NCBI GenBank assembly: GCA_048013815.1
Contig: CM106586.1
Coordinates: 10,912,001 to 10,976,000, forward strand
Source: Setoptus koraiensis
Taxonomy: Eukaryota > Arthropoda
Length of the DNA: 64,000 nucleotides
Direction: 5' to 3'
Shown: piece after piece, positions 11,379 to 23,741 of the stretch
Layout: each line of letters begins with the position of its first letter
Position numbering within the stretch: the stretch's first letter is position 1
Notes under the pieces: generated by a model
Told to the model about the DNA's origin: nothing
The model's database searches: none
Seen by the model: only the letters and a program-made list of their open reading frames with translations
Made by a program: the position numbers and the translations under genes

Positions 11379-12026
11379 TGAGTCAAACTAAATTAATTAA
11401 CTAAATTAATCAGGAGAAACTGATTGAAAACGAATTTAACTCTCGACTTGATGGTTCGATCTGTGTGCGGAGTTTGGCGCGAGCAAGCACTCGACAATGT
11501 GAAATTCACATTGTGAAGCTCAACAGTTCGCCAGCGCATCGAACTGTTGCAAGTTGCTAGCATAGTCTGGCCACTGGCACTGGCGCCCAGTGGACGCACG
11601 CGCATTGCAACCCGTCCACGGTGGACGAGTGAAAACAAAAATGGCGTCACAACTTGTGACTCACAAGCGCTTTGTTAGGCACAAATCTAATACGCCCACC
11701 AGAACATCGGTGGCAAAGTTCGACGAGTGACGACATGTTTCATTTCTCATTTTGTTCGCAGTTCACTCCGCGCGTGCGCCGTCTTCACCTAGACTCCAAA
11801 ATCTATTACTGGGATGCCATCGAACGGCATGTGACATTATAGGCACCATTAGACATTGGGTGGCCCGGCCACCGTGGCCGAATGCTTCGCATTTCCTTGG
11901 GGCGAATATTGAGATCGAATCGTGATAACTGGAAGAATGAAGCAATCAATATTGACGGCGAATCGCCGACACAACGGAAACCCATGCCTAGACAAATAAA
12001 TTGCTTGTTTGCTCGTTTCACAGTTG
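11379..12026. other. Intergenic, no supported gene
   Basis: More GC-rich than its surroundings, with many CpG and GCGC steps at 11460-11900. A perfect 19-bp palindrome (CAATGTGAA, one base, TTCACATTG) lies near 11493-11511. The open frames look accidental. Confidence 0.35.
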
Positions 12027-12583
12027 TCAGTTCTTATTCTTTAATTTGGAAGTTATTGTGTAACAACACAAATGCGTTATTATCAACAGAAACGCCGCCG
12101 CATTGTTTACAAAGTCCAGCTTGCTGCTCGCCAATATTGCCTCCTCGTGCTCACTGCCAAATTGTCCGTTCTCGATTGGCGGCGGACCATTGCTGGTGGC
12201 TGCCAGAATAAAATAGGATAGATCAATGAGGGCGGGCAAAATGATAAAGTTTCCTATTTTGTAACATTTCATCTTGTACAAAGCCATGGATATTGATAGC
12301 ATTATGGCGAATAATATTGAAAGCAACAATTCCAGTAATATAATAATCGGGTGTCTTGTTTCGTTTTCATAATCTGTATGAGCGAGAAAAATAAACATTG
12401 GGTGACAACAATTAATCATGGGCATCACGCCACCTTACAAATCTATTGTTTAAGTGATCTGATTCGGTTAACTAGCCCCAGACCATACTTACACTTCCAA
12501 ATTGTACTCAACACACTCAATATGACGAATAGTTTTATGTAAGATTCTATAATAAATACGCTGATTGCTGTGGATAAATTCAT
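12027..12583 (-). CDS. Unrecognised small four-transmembrane protein
   Basis: Two exons on the minus strand, 12583-12493 and 12373-12027, give 145 residues. The 119-bp intron has strong signals (GTAAGTATG donor, CTCATACAG acceptor) and joins in phase 1. Four hydrophobic segments are visible at about residues 5-29, 39-62, 70-92 and 119-138, with a short polar loop (PPPIENGQFGSEHEEAI) between the third and fourth and a Lys-rich C-terminus. The topology resembles MARVEL or insect small septate-junction proteins, but no family motif lets me assign it. Coding support comes from the agreement of splice phase and membrane pattern. The function is unknown. Confidence 0.55.
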
Positions 12584-13323
12584 GTCACTTTTGTGCTCTT
12601 GTTGCTATAATAATATAATGCCTCCGCTGATTGTATTTAACTTAGACATTGATCAATATTTCCGGACTTGACTAGATCTTATTAAGGGCTCGATTTTCAG
12701 TGACTCTTAATTAATAATAACTCTGCTAATATCCTCTTGTTTATAATCTTTATAATAAGCATGTCTATACATCTCGTTTGATTTGCCTATGCCAAATATA
12801 CTTTAATTTCTGGACTAAAAAAAGCGTACTGATTAATAAATTAGCGAACTGTCGAAAATAGTGATAGTTGATAGGGGCGATGGCTCGAAAAGTGAAGTGG
12901 ATAATAAAAGTGTAGGTGAATCTGACTTGTGGGATTGCCGATTAGAACAATTTACATGCGACTGTTGCAGCAACTGCAGGGCAATTCAATAAATGCGCGC
13001 GTAACCCATGGCAACACATCAGCTGACTACGACATCTGGCAAGCTAATGTCATTTTTTGATTATCTTCTTTAAATTGTTTGTTTATGAAATGAATAAGAA
13101 ACGATTTCTCTACATTTTCCTGTACAGAAAAAAAGTAACACAGAGACGAAACCATTGCCTATGTAAATTGAGTATTGTCATTCCTTAATTTGCACACCGA
13201 CGAGAAATATCCTCTCACTTGTTTGAACGTGAGTCGTACTTTGTTATCTGTTTGTAGATTTATTTATTCAATATGGATGAAGAAGCAGCATTGATTTGTT
13301 AAGATCTTGTTAAGAATTTCGTC
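12584..13323. other. Intergenic, no supported gene
   Basis: AT-rich spacer between the four-TM gene and the COQ5 duplicate. No coding frame, repeat array or RNA gene was recognised. Confidence 0.4.
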
Positions 13324-13537
13324 ATGATATTGTGTCTATCTTTGTTGGTAAATCATCTAACCATGAGTTCGAATCTGCTGCCAGTTAATAGTTTTGCTGG
13401 TCCAGCAACAATTGAACAGAACCATTCATCAACATTTATAACCACCATAAGCATAGGCTATCCAGGCTTTGCTTTGTCATTCTTTCTGAAAAAAATTATT
13501 CCACGGTCTAAGCAAACTATTTTTCTTGTGTTAACGC

Positions 13538-14099
13538 TCAACGAAGATATGCTAGAAACTGGCAAGCAACGATCGCTACAAATGTTGCCTCAATGCGATC
13601 TCGATCGTCTCGCCTGGACAGTGGGAGATGCTCAAGAGCTCCCGTTTGAAGACGAGTCTTTTCATCTTTACACAATAGCCTACGGAATCAGAAACGTAGT
13701 TGATATAGAAAAAGCTCTAAGAGAATCTCATAGAGTTCTCAAAAGTGGAGGTCTGTTTGCGTGCCTGGAATTCAGTCAAGTTACAAATCCAATATTGAAA
13801 GCACCTTATGAGAAATACCTTTTAGAAGTTATACCAGTCATGGGCGAAATAGTTGTTGGTGACTATAAGTCCTATAAGTATCTAGCAGAAAGCATATTGA
13901 ATTTTCCCAATCAGGAGGACTTCAAGCAGATGATAAAGGAGGCCGGCTTCACTTATGCTGGATACGAAAGTTTATTGCAAGGTGTCTCAGCTATCCATTA
14001 TGGTTACAAGCGCTTGTGCTCGATTCCAGTTGATAGAGAAAAAAAAAAATAAACTAATCTACTGGCTCAGTTGTTCTAAGTCATCTTCAGCATCTATAT
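13538..14099 (+). pseudogene. COQ5: Truncated duplicate of COQ5 (C-terminal half) plus antisense tail of TSR3
   Basis: This 562-bp segment is an inverted, almost exact copy of 33361-33919. It encodes the last 157 residues of COQ5 with identical amino acids, but starts downstream of the S-adenosylmethionine motif GGTGD, so a functional methyltransferase is not expected. The only differences I saw are TAG to TTG at the stop and an A-run of 11 instead of 8. These extend the frame by twelve codons to a TAA at 14050-14052, inside AATAAA. The copy runs on through the parental intergenic gap and 41 bp of the neighbouring TSR3 coding end, so it is DNA-level duplication, not retroposition. An upstream open frame from 13324 is fused in frame but shows no COQ5 similarity. 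Confidence 0.85.
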
Positions 14100-14366
14100 G
14101 GTTGTCAAAATATTTCTTTTTTCATGTTGTTTATTTGGCATCTAACAATTCTTTCGTGTTGAGGTTTAACAATTTTGCCGTTTCTTTATGGGTTGTTGCA
14201 TTCCGGAGGAACTCTTCTAGTTAAAGATTCACTTTTTTCTGGACAATATTTGTTTCTTTGTTTGCTAGAAGCTTATATAGACACACAGGTTGTTCAGCCT
14301 TCTACTATATTATATTGGAGGTGATAAAACGCCTAATACTAATGCTAAGTCTAGTCAGTTAATGAA
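14100..14366. other. Intergenic, 3' flank of CLINT1
   Basis: T-rich spacer after the COQ5 duplicate and before the CLINT1 stop. No gene was seen. Confidence 0.4.
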
Positions 14367-16064
14367 CTAGCTTTTGAATGATGAATTTGCCTTTCTCCCC
14401 ATTGCTAATTGGTTCATTGTGGGCGCCACGCTTTTGGAATTTTGGGGCTTTAATAGATTATCAAGGTCGATGTTTATCTTTGCACCGATACCCAAACTAG
14501 CCCACGTCTCCGGGAGATTTCCTGACGCGCGCTTGCTCGAGTCCGAGGAGGCATCAGATATTTGACTTGTTGGCTGGATAGGTACAGGTATATCAGCTTC
14601 ACAATGTCCGTTATTGGTGGTTATGAGTCCGGAATGTGCTATAGGAGGTGAATTATTGCCTAGAATGTTATCCGAAAACAAGTCTATTTCGCATTTGTTA
14701 CTATTATTGCTGACATTATTTGTGGAGCTAACGAGATTGTTGTAGGTGGATTCAATCTCCACATTGCCTGCGATATCGTTGTTATCCAACAGATCAAAAA
14801 AATTATCACTACTCTGTTTTGGCGCAGATATCATGGAGCTCGATGGACTTTCTACGTTATTCAGCGTTTTTCCAGCAACAAAGATTGAGTTATCTTTTTC
14901 AAAAGAGATATCTCCAAATAAATCAGTTTCTATAATTGATTTATTCACTGTTGGTATAGAGTCCAAACCCTCTTTAACAGGTAGCACTTCTTCGGGTGGT
15001 GGTGGGGGATTGCTCATAGTCAAATCGGGCAAGTATGACTTGTTACTTTTGACCGGCCTGGGTTTTTTGTTAGAAAATATATCTATATTACTAACTATGG
15101 CTCTCAGATCAGGCTCACTGTCATTGGAAAAGGCGTTGGATGATGAAGCTTTATCGCTGATGCCCAAATTTAGATTGTCATCGAACTTTTTAGTCACATC
15201 ATCAATGATTTTGTTGTCGACAGATTGTCCTGATTGCTTCTTTGAACTTGAATCGCAGCTTTCCGTGCTTGTTCTTTTATCTCTGGAACCATTGTAATCC
15301 TCAGTATCGTTCGACAGTCCATAATCTTTAACATTGTCTGCGTATCTATTGCTACTACGATCAGAATAGATTGTTAGTCATTAGTGAGATATATGAAAAA
15401 TAGCAGTCAGAGTAGCGCACAGCGATGCTGAAATAACTCACCTGGACGTAGATCTTGAGAGGCCAGTAGTAAAAGTATCTGAGGCAACTCCGGTATACTT
15501 ATCACGATTTTTTTTAGCCTTTTTCCTCTCTTCGCGCAACAGATCATCATTTTGAACCAGTTCAATCATCTGTTTTACTCTTATTCTTATGTTGATCCCA
15601 CAATCTTTACCAGACTCATCGATGAAGGCGTAATTTTCCAGTGTCCTCAAATCAATAATGTGGTCCCTAGCGCTCGAAACAACTCTATCAGCACCATTCT
15701 TAATTAGGTAGTTGAGGACAATGAGCGCTTTGTAGGTTCTACGCCAGTTAAATTGATTGTCGACAAGCATTCTTCTCCAGAGCATGGCCATAATCTCTGG
15801 ATAATGTTCATATGAGAATGTTGCTTGGGCCAATTCCTGCATTAATTGACCTGTTGGACCCCATGCCTCATCGTTGGTGGCCTCGCGCACTTTGGCCTCC
15901 ACCTCGGTGTAGTTCATAACAATGTTAGTTCTGTGATGTGGCAACATAATGCGGATGCAGTTTAGGATGTTATTATTGGCATTAGGATAATTATGGAGTC
16001 GTGTATTTATGCGGCCGTGTTATATTACTTACGCTTTATCAACTATCTCTCTTAGTTTCCACAT
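14367..16064 (-). CDS. CLINT1: Clathrin interactor 1 / epsin-related protein (ENTH domain)
   Basis: Adaptor for clathrin-coated vesicles at the trans-Golgi network and endosomes; binds PI4P through its ENTH domain and clathrin/AP-1 through its tail. Three minus-strand exons: 16064-16033, 15930-15442 and 15354-14367, about 502 residues, joined in phase 2 both times. The tiny first exon encodes MWKLREIVDKA, the family N-terminus. The ENTH domain fills residues 10-150 (YTEVEAKVREATND, WRRTYKALIVLNYLI, GKDCGINIRIRVK) and is closer to epsinR than to classical epsins. The tail is disordered and Ser/Asn-rich with short adaptor-like motifs such as DLFGD and FFDLLD; no NPF or UIM was seen. The last acceptor is a tandem TAGTAG, so one Ser may be optional. 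Confidence 0.92.
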
Positions 16065-18284
16065 GGTGATTGTTTGATCGCTACGTCCTACTAGAGCTTA
16101 TCAAGTTTTGTTTTTCATAAAAGAATATGAGCTTGTAAAACAGGCTTGTTAAAAATGACAAATGTATATGTATAATATTATATTATTTGATTTGATTTCT
16201 GTTGTTGGCTGGTTTTAATTTAATAATAATAAATAATTTCGCACCCAGTCATCTTCTCAACACCTGTAATCTATAATGGAATTTGGCGTGGTAGATGATG
16301 ATATTCCGATTAGTGACACAACACTATTAGTGACCATCTTTCAAGCTAATGATATGTGGTATAATAGATTAGTTTTAAATAAATAAGTCTATTTCTATAT
16401 TCCAAAAGACTCATGAGACTCAGACTGTCAGATGCGTGTATAAATGTATCGCAGGATGTTTTAATGAAATATATGTCTATTAGCGGGCGTCCATGTTTAA
16501 AATCAATACAACTTTATGATGTCACACAGTATTGTATACTTATTTTCTCTACTCTATTATGTTACATATACATGGTGATATAATAAATATAGAGACTACA
16601 CTGCAGTACAGTATAGCGGCGTATACGAGTGATATGAAGAAAAAAAATAAAAAATAAATTACGTAGTTTCATCTGATCGTTTTTGTCTGTGCAATTGATA
16701 AATGAGCGGCGTGTGCATTCTGTTTATCCGCTCAGATTGCACAAGCTGGATGTTCTAATTGGCCGGATGGTGGCGCCCCGAGCGCTTGTCTGTTGGCACT
16801 GTTGCCATGCGCCGCCACAGTAGACAAGCACAACAAAGTGTCACTTGTCACTGTCAAGTACAAAGTTCTTTGCAAACAACTGTACTTGTCAATCATACTA
16901 ATTAAGTCAGTCACAATCTGCATGACAGTACTTTTCAAGTTGCATCATTTCATATGTAATAAGTGCTGTTCGCTAGTTTAAACTAACAATTTGTTGTATT
17001 TGTAAGCAACGGCAGCCTCTAGAATGGCAAGTAATGTCAACACGCGCTTATCACGCCTAGTAGATGGTTACACGGACGCGAATGCTATAGCCATTTGACC
17101 TTGTCAAAACAAAGACCCCTATGGGGACCGACAGCACCGGAAGATCGGGTAGAGCGATTCAGAGTGTCTTGTGAGAGAATATATTGCCGCCTGATACGGA
17201 CCACAACCGCCCGCCGAGCTATCACTAACCATTAGTGACTAACGAGTGCGTTTGTTAGTGGATTGCTGTTCACAGATAACGGTGAAAATCGTGCCACTTT
17301 TTTCGGCGGCGTTATGTAAGACGCAATTCTAGATTTGTCAGAGCGCCTGTCGTGCGTTTGACATGAGCGCGCGGCCATGATTAACGGATCAACAAAGATC
17401 GAATTCGAAAAAAGAGACATCTGTCGGCTGTTGTCGCCAACTAGTTTCTGGCGCAATTCGATTGCCTAACCAATACCGTAAGTGTAGCAGCAAATAGAGT
17501 AAATACGTTACATAAGGCACACACACAGCCACTGTGCCACACAATTGAGTTATCTGACAAAGCGCCACTCGTCTTTGGCGATGTCTGTTTGCGTGCAATG
17601 GCGTACAAACAAAGATGTACGTTTCGAAGCGAGATTTTTGGCTAGCTCGCTCTAGTTGCCAGCTACGCTTTTGCTATGATGATGATGATGATGATGATGA
17701 TTTATATGTGTAGCAGAGAAACATTGTAGACGCAGTGTGAAAATCTCAAGTGTTTTTGTTGTTGGACATCAACAACAAAACGCAACAAACAAACGAACGG
17801 CCATTGTTCCTGTGCAAACGCTTCTGTGCCGAATTTCGCACAATCATCATCGCACAATGAATTTGCCCCCTCGAAAAACAGATTTTGAAAACAAAAGCTG
17901 ATGAAAGCCAACTAATATAATGTCCCACCGCCTTTATTTCGTTCTACCCCAAAAAAGGTTGAGGTAATATTTTTCAAAGTTATTATTACATTAAATTGGT
18001 ACATATTGATTGACACAACTATTTTAAGACCCAGTCTTCATTTTTATTTTACCATAGTATAATCTCTTTCGCGTTTTAGAATAGACAATAGTAATTTGCA
18101 AATATTAATATATCATAGATAAATACGCAGATATAATAACATACACAAAAACATACATATAAATATATGTATAATCATAAATCTTATCTTGAATCTATAT
18201 CAATGATTTTATTAAAACAAAACCCTATAACTGACAATACAAAAATAAAGTACATTATCAGTTTGCTTAATAAACATTCGCAAA
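16065..18284. promoter_or_regulatory. Divergent spacer between CLINT1 and MAF1
   Basis: The 2.2 kb between two opposing starts should include both promoters. The part from 17000 to 17650 is relatively CpG-rich. An ATG/GAT trinucleotide run lies at about 17676-17701. The open frames are short and carry no family motif. Confidence 0.4.
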
Positions 18285-19081
18285 ATGAAGCTACTTGAGA
18301 GTAGTTGTTCCGAGTTGTTGAATTCAGCTTTAAATTTCGAAACTGGAAGATGTCGTATCATCGGAAGGTAAGATCCAATTGCTCCATTGCGAACCTTAAT
18401 AGTAGTCTCAAGTACTGAAAATTTATATTCTCAATAATTCATTCAAATGAACAATACAGAGTTGAAATATATTCATGCAAATTGGTTGCTAACGAAAAGA
18501 AACTTTTCAAACAGTTGAACGGTGACCCGAACAATGATCCAAACAAATTGGAGGCTTTGTCCCCACCAGAGAGCTGCTCATATTCTTGCAGTCCAAACAC
18601 CTATTATAGTAGAAGTCTTACTAGCGAAGAGGGTGACAAAGAGCACATATGTGACACTATCAGCCGAAAGACATTGTTCTACTTGATTGCTACACTGAAT
18701 GCATCATTCGGACCTGATTACGATTTCAGTAAAGCCAAAGCAGACGAATTCAGTAAGGAGCCTAACTACAATTGGGTCATGAACGCTATTGACGCCAATT
18801 TCCTTAGCTCACCAGCCCATCAATCATATTCTGTACTTAAACCACAATTGTGGTCGGCTATTGATAGCGCAATCAATATGCCAGAATGTGAGATATACAG
18901 TTACAACACCGATTTAAACTCTGACCCCTACTCAGAGGATGGTTGTCTATGGTCGTTCAACTATTTCTTTTATAACAAAAAATTAAAGCGGGTTCTGTTC
19001 TTCACATGCCGCTCTACAAGTAACTATGCAAGTGGCGATTCCTCTGGCGACAACGATATGATCGAAATGGACGACTTCTAA
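18285..19081 (+). CDS. MAF1: Repressor of RNA polymerase III transcription MAF1
   Basis: Nuclear effector of TOR and stress signalling that binds Pol III and blocks Brf1-dependent initiation. Two exons, 18285-18367 and 18460-19081, give 234 residues, close to animal MAF1. The first exon encodes [20 protein letters not shown] and joins in phase 2 across a 92-bp GTAAG/CAG intron. MAF1 boxes are clear: [28 protein letters not shown], the [16 protein letters not shown] stretch and [19 protein letters not shown]. The mobile acidic linker around residue 65 is shorter than in mammals, and the C-terminal tail is acidic. AATAAA at 19142-19147 lies 60 bp after the stop. Confidence 0.95.
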
Positions 19082-19141
19082 ATGATTTAAAATCAACAAA
19101 GATATAATCACTATCCTTGACACATGACAAACCAACTTATT

Positions 19142-19147
19142 AATAAA
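19142..19147 (+). terminator. Polyadenylation signal of MAF1
   Basis: AATAAA about 60 bp past the MAF1 stop, with a T-rich stretch after it. Confidence 0.55.
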
Positions 19148-19340
19148 TCTAAGTTTTATGACATTTGTAAAGACACTTCATGTTATCGTTTTCTTCTTTA
19201 ATCCGAATTTTCTACTATCGATGCTTACTGGACTGGTTATCTCAATGACTATCTTTACAACTAACTGGTCTGTAAATTCAATTTCTTTTCCAATGTAATC
19301 GTGCCAAGTATAACAAAGAATCAATAGTGTTGAATCCGGG

Positions 19341-21619
19341 CTAATCACCAACATCACCCGAACAACTCCCTTCTTCGCTTACGAGAGAACACTTTCTAGC
19401 TAGGGGTAAGGCATACGACATAAGATCCGGTTCCATCTTATTGGGACATGAGGTACTAGCTAATGTGTCATGATCACTAAATGCTTCGTGTTGCGAGATA
19501 TCAGTTGCTTCACTGATTTCGTTGTCTGTTCTAGAAGATCCCTCTTCGAGTTGATTCTCATTGTTCCAAGATTCAGAGGTACATGATAGTGGGGTACCAT
19601 GGAAGAATGGTGTAAATTTGTCTCTAAGTTTATGCTGAGGTTGCAGTATTCTTCTACGCATCTGTTGTTGCTGTTGTTTTGTTTTAAGAGTTGCCAAGCA
19701 ATTGATGGAAGTAGGAAGTTTTTCCGTTTTCGGAAGAGTATTGTTTGCAGAGCACTCCATTGTTACATCATCTGACTTTTCAACCTGTGTAGGCCTAGAT
19801 GATTCATTTATTGTATTGGGATTTTGGAAAGGTGTTGCCTTTTCAAAATCGTTTTGTTGATTTGTTTCAAATGCTTCGATATTTAGAGGATTGTGAGCGT
19901 CCATTTTTTGACTTTTTTTCATATTATGAGTATTACGAAGTGCTCGATCTCTCAATAACTGATATGTTGCGTTGATATATTCATCATAAGATACCTTTAT
20001 TGAGTCAGATTTAGAATGCAGCTCACTTTTGGCGGATGTAGCCTCAGTACCAGATTCGTCTTGCTTATCGTTAGAATGTTTATCATCCTTAGAAATTGAG
20101 GTATTATTAAATCGTCGATTGGTCAATCTGGCATTCTTAAGCGACTGCTCTATAGATGATTTTGAGTCACTAAGACAACTCAACGCCAACATTTCATTAA
20201 TGATCCGTTCATGTATGTTACGATCCTCTTCGCTCATCTCTCCCCCACTGATGTCAGGAGAGGTGGGTCGATAATATGTGTTGTTACTTCTTGGTGTATT
20301 TAGAGATCTCCCGAGGCTACTACAACTTCCGTTGGATAGCGGGGAGGAAGAGCCACCGAGTGTCTGCCTGTCTCCACTAGACAATGATCTCGATCTCATG
20401 TTAATAGGGAGACTTGTTGAATTAGTTTCATCTAAGTCATTCTTATCAAAAGAACAAATTTCGTCGATTGCTGGTAGACCAGCAGAGATTAATTGCTGCT
20501 TAGTGGCAGCACTAATAACTTTAGAGGGTTGGTGACCTGAGGCAGTTATCGCTGATAAAGACGATGAAAGTTTATGGCCAGTTGAAGGGGATTGTTTGAC
20601 TGACTGTTGTGGGAAGGCTTGATGATTTTGTGCATGCGAATGATGAATATTTAGGCTTGATTGAGTATTTTTAGGAGACAATTCTAACCAAGGATGCTGA
20701 AGTATCTCATACACAAGTAAACGAGAGTTGGGGTCACGTTTGATAAGTGATTTGACTAATTCTATAGCATGGCCGCTTATATCTGTTCTTTGGGGGATAG
20801 TGAAGGAGCAGTCTAGTATTTTCGTTAATGTTTCATTATCATTAATTTGCATGAATGGATTCCCACCAAATAAAAGGATGTACAACATGATACCCAATCC
20901 CCAAATATCAACTTTTGTGCCATCATAAATTTCCCCTAACAGTAATTCTGGTGCAGAGTATGCTAGAGTTCCACACGAAGTGCGCATCTTTTCGTCGGGA
21001 TTCCATTGGTTGGCGAATCCAAAATCTATTAGCTTTATCAATGGACCAGATATATTATTATTAATCGAATGCTTGTGATCGGTAACAAGGATGTTCTCTG
21101 GCTTTAGATCTCTATGCACAATCTTTAGCGAATGACAATAGGCTATGGCACTGCATATTTGTTTGAATATATGCTGGGCTTCTGTTTCGGGTAATCCGTT
21201 CCTCTTGTTTCTATTGAAAAGATAGTCATGAAGATCGCAAGCATGCGGACCGCAATACTCCGTGATCAAATGTAGTTTAGTTTTGGTGTCAATAACCTGA
21301 TATAGTTTCAATATGTTGGGATGCTCGTACTCGGATAGTCTAAATAATATTCTTATCTCTGTCCCTAATTGGCATAGACTCTCTTTGTTGAGTCTGGCTT
21401 TTTCAATGATCTTTATTGCGACCGGTTCACCTGAATAGTGGACAACGAGGAAGAGAGAATTTGCATACTTTAAAATCAGATAATATTCAGGTCATCAGTA
21501 CAAATGATAAATGGTGGTTGTCACAACTAACCTGTTAGGCAATGCCTCGCTAATTTGACTAGTCCATAGTGTCCCTTGCCCAATGTTTTAGACGTTATGT
21601 CGTAGAAACCCTTGGCCAT
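19341..21619 (-). CDS. SNRK: SNF-related serine/threonine kinase SNRK
   Basis: AMPK-related kinase of the LKB1-activated group. Two exons, 21619-21532 and 21430-19341, join in phase 1 across a 101-bp intron and give 725 residues. The kinase domain spans about residues 5-260: glycine loop LGKGHYGLVKLA, catalytic Lys36 (VAIK), HRD at 135-137, DFG at 165-167, and activation-loop Thr180 (MRTSCGTLAYSAPE), the expected LKB1 site. A UBA-like autoinhibitory segment follows (LSEEDRN in variant form, then ATYQLLRDRALR). The remainder is a long Ser/Asn/Gln-rich tail. The YDG-VDIW and SETL-type residues point to SNRK rather than SIK or BRSK. The start is the first ATG before KGFYDITSKTLGKG. Confidence 0.92.
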
Positions 21620-23181
21620 TTAATAATCTGATGTTAATTGTTGTGAGTTCAGATGGCCAATATAGGGATAATTGTTAGGTCTAATGTTATATTTATTCCT
21701 AAAGACAAATTTTGTATCATTTTGATTTATCGCAAAATTTTGTTATAGTTGTGTATATGGCTGTGTCTCTTGTAGCGTTATATACCTATGCCATGGTTTA
21801 TAATGTATTTTGTCATTGAATATTACTATTACATACGTATCACTTAATATACATTAGCATGTGTCTTTCTCAATGACAGATTGCTTCTTATGTGAACGTA
21901 ATTGATGGTATCCATCCAACCGAGAAAACGTATGTAAAAATGTAAATGTCAAATCTTACAAATCAATTGTTGTGAAGTGTGTAGTCGTGTGTGCTGGTAA
22001 GACCAAATGTAACAATCACTTAAGTAGAATCTGAAGATTATTACTTTCAATTTATTTTATATAATAATAGTCAGACTAGGTCGTGATCATAGGTAGTTCA
22101 TGGACAGAGACCATCCAGGTAAAGGCAGTTGGAGAAAAAACCTGTTCAATAAGACGATAAATGTTGCAGGGACCTAATGATAATAATAATATGCAGTAAT
22201 ATGCTAGAATCGTCGTTTTTGATGACTACTCTGTGTTGATTTTGCGACACAGCCACATACCTGTAAAGAGCTGTGTGAGGCATTTCGAGGGCATAAAGTG
22301 GGCGTTTATGGATGACGCATTGTACTTGTGCGGGTATTTTAATTTTTCGATAAAACCACGTCAGGATTTTATATTTTTCTCCCGATGTTGTTTATTTAAG
22401 ACGATTTTCCAGCAAAGATATGCTGGTGGAACTATAGGCTCCGAAAAGTAGATAGCGTGAAGACGTGTATCGGACGGAAAATAATGGGAACGCTCAAACA
22501 CGCCCAATCTGGCACTACCTAGTCTGTGATGCGCTGTTTGTGAAAATTAACAAAAAAGAAAACATTTTCGGGTTAGGCAAAACGCATGCAGAAAGAAAAA
22601 GATAGATGTAGATATATCCATGAGTCCGTGAATTCGGTAATTAGTTAGTCGGTTGTAACAATCTACTTTTTCACCGGTATACTGCATATAATCATGAAGT
22701 TTAATGTAAAATTACTTGGTTACTTGATTTTAGGTGGATCAGATTGCCAAAAGAAGCAGAGTAGAGGCGCGGATTTTTAGATAGTAGGGAATTTACGATT
22801 GTAGATCTTTATTGACATTGCAATCAACTAATTATGGCCAATGAGATTGGGCATATATTATTTGTTTGCTAAACCAATATTTCTCTAACTCATCCTCTAG
22901 AGATGAGCTAAACTAATTTATTCACCCTCCGATGAGTACTAGTCTAGCATGAGTAAAAAACGGTCACTCTATAGTGTACATAGACATATGAATGGAGGCT
23001 ACAAAAGAGGAAACTAAGTCTTCTCTAAAACGTTTCCGTCTTTTTTATTCAATAAAACTTAAATGACCGAATTGCTTAAACAATTGTGGTCAACCAAAAG
23101 AAATTGACTACTTGACAATTTAATAGGTTACCCCGCAAAGCTTGAAGCCATCAATCATATTCAACTCAAACAAAACCGACA
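21620..23181. other. Intergenic, no supported gene
   Basis: AT-rich spacer upstream of SNRK. Open frames up to 72 codons are present but none shows a family motif or good splice context. Confidence 0.4.
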
Positions 23182-23304
23182 ATGCATCAAACATCAGTTT
23201 TATTGGCCATAATGTTGTGTATGGCAACTGTGTCAGGCCAAAGTTATCACACTCTTCTTATACCAAGCCAAATCAATCATAGACATTACATAGACGTTCA
23301 CTAA
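23182..23304 (+). CDS. Putative 40-residue secreted peptide
   Basis: The frame starts at an ATG in an A-rich context and encodes a textbook signal peptide (VLLAIMLCMATVSG, likely cleaved before Gln20) followed by a 21-residue polar tail ending in a TAA. Too short for the usual ORF cut-off. It could be a whole small peptide, the first exon of a secreted protein, or chance. It overlaps the minus-strand candidate at 23233-23741, and at most one of the two is likely to be real. No homologue is recognised. Confidence 0.25.
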   Translation: MHQTSVLLAIMLCMATVSGQSYHTLLIPSQINHRHYIDVH

Positions 23305-23741
23305 AAAAAAATAGTAATAATAATAATAATAATAGTAAAAATAATGAGCACCATGTCGAGCGTCTGATGCAATCAATTTGAAAGGTCCAGAGGGGTCACT
23401 CCGAAAAGTATAGATAAACTCCGATATGCCGACAACATGCCCATCGATCCTGATGAGCAACCATCCGCTTGTTTGACTATTAGTCAAAATACCATTGATC
23501 TGAGGAAATTATGAAAAGTTAGGTTGTGTTAGTTGAAATGTCAATGAAAGCAATAGACATCATGAAGAGACATTCTAGTATTCGTATATCTCAGCTGAAG
23601 AAATTTTAGAACTCAACATGTTGAATGGAATGATTATTCAGTTGTCCCTATCTAAAAAGTTGTCATCATTTTAGACGAATACAGAATTCTCCAGATCTGA
23701 ATGTTGTGTGGAAGATGGATACTTACAGTGGAACTCGACAT
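23233..23741 (-). CDS. Putative three-exon small protein, unrecognised
   Basis: Exons 23741-23727, 23499-23352 and 23300-23233 combine to 76 residues. Splice signals are good: ACT|GTAAGTATC, TTTCCTCAG|ATC, and a T9-AG acceptor before the last exon. Both junctions preserve frame (phase 0, then phase 1). The second exon reads GWLLIRIDGHVVGISEF, a plausible beta-strand pattern. The second intron is 51 bp, a multiple of three without stops, so its retention would also be translatable as a Tyr-rich insert. No family could be assigned and the start exon is very short, so this may be part of a larger gene. Confidence 0.3.

Noticed and set aside
13324-14052. A functional 242-residue second COQ5 methyltransferase
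   Set aside because: The N-terminal 71 residues are unrelated and the S-adenosylmethionine motif GGTGD is missing.
13538-14099. COQ5 copy as a processed retrogene because of the A-rich 3' end
   Set aside because: The A run is also present in the parent locus, and the copy continues beyond it into the antisense end of TSR3, so it cannot come from COQ5 mRNA.
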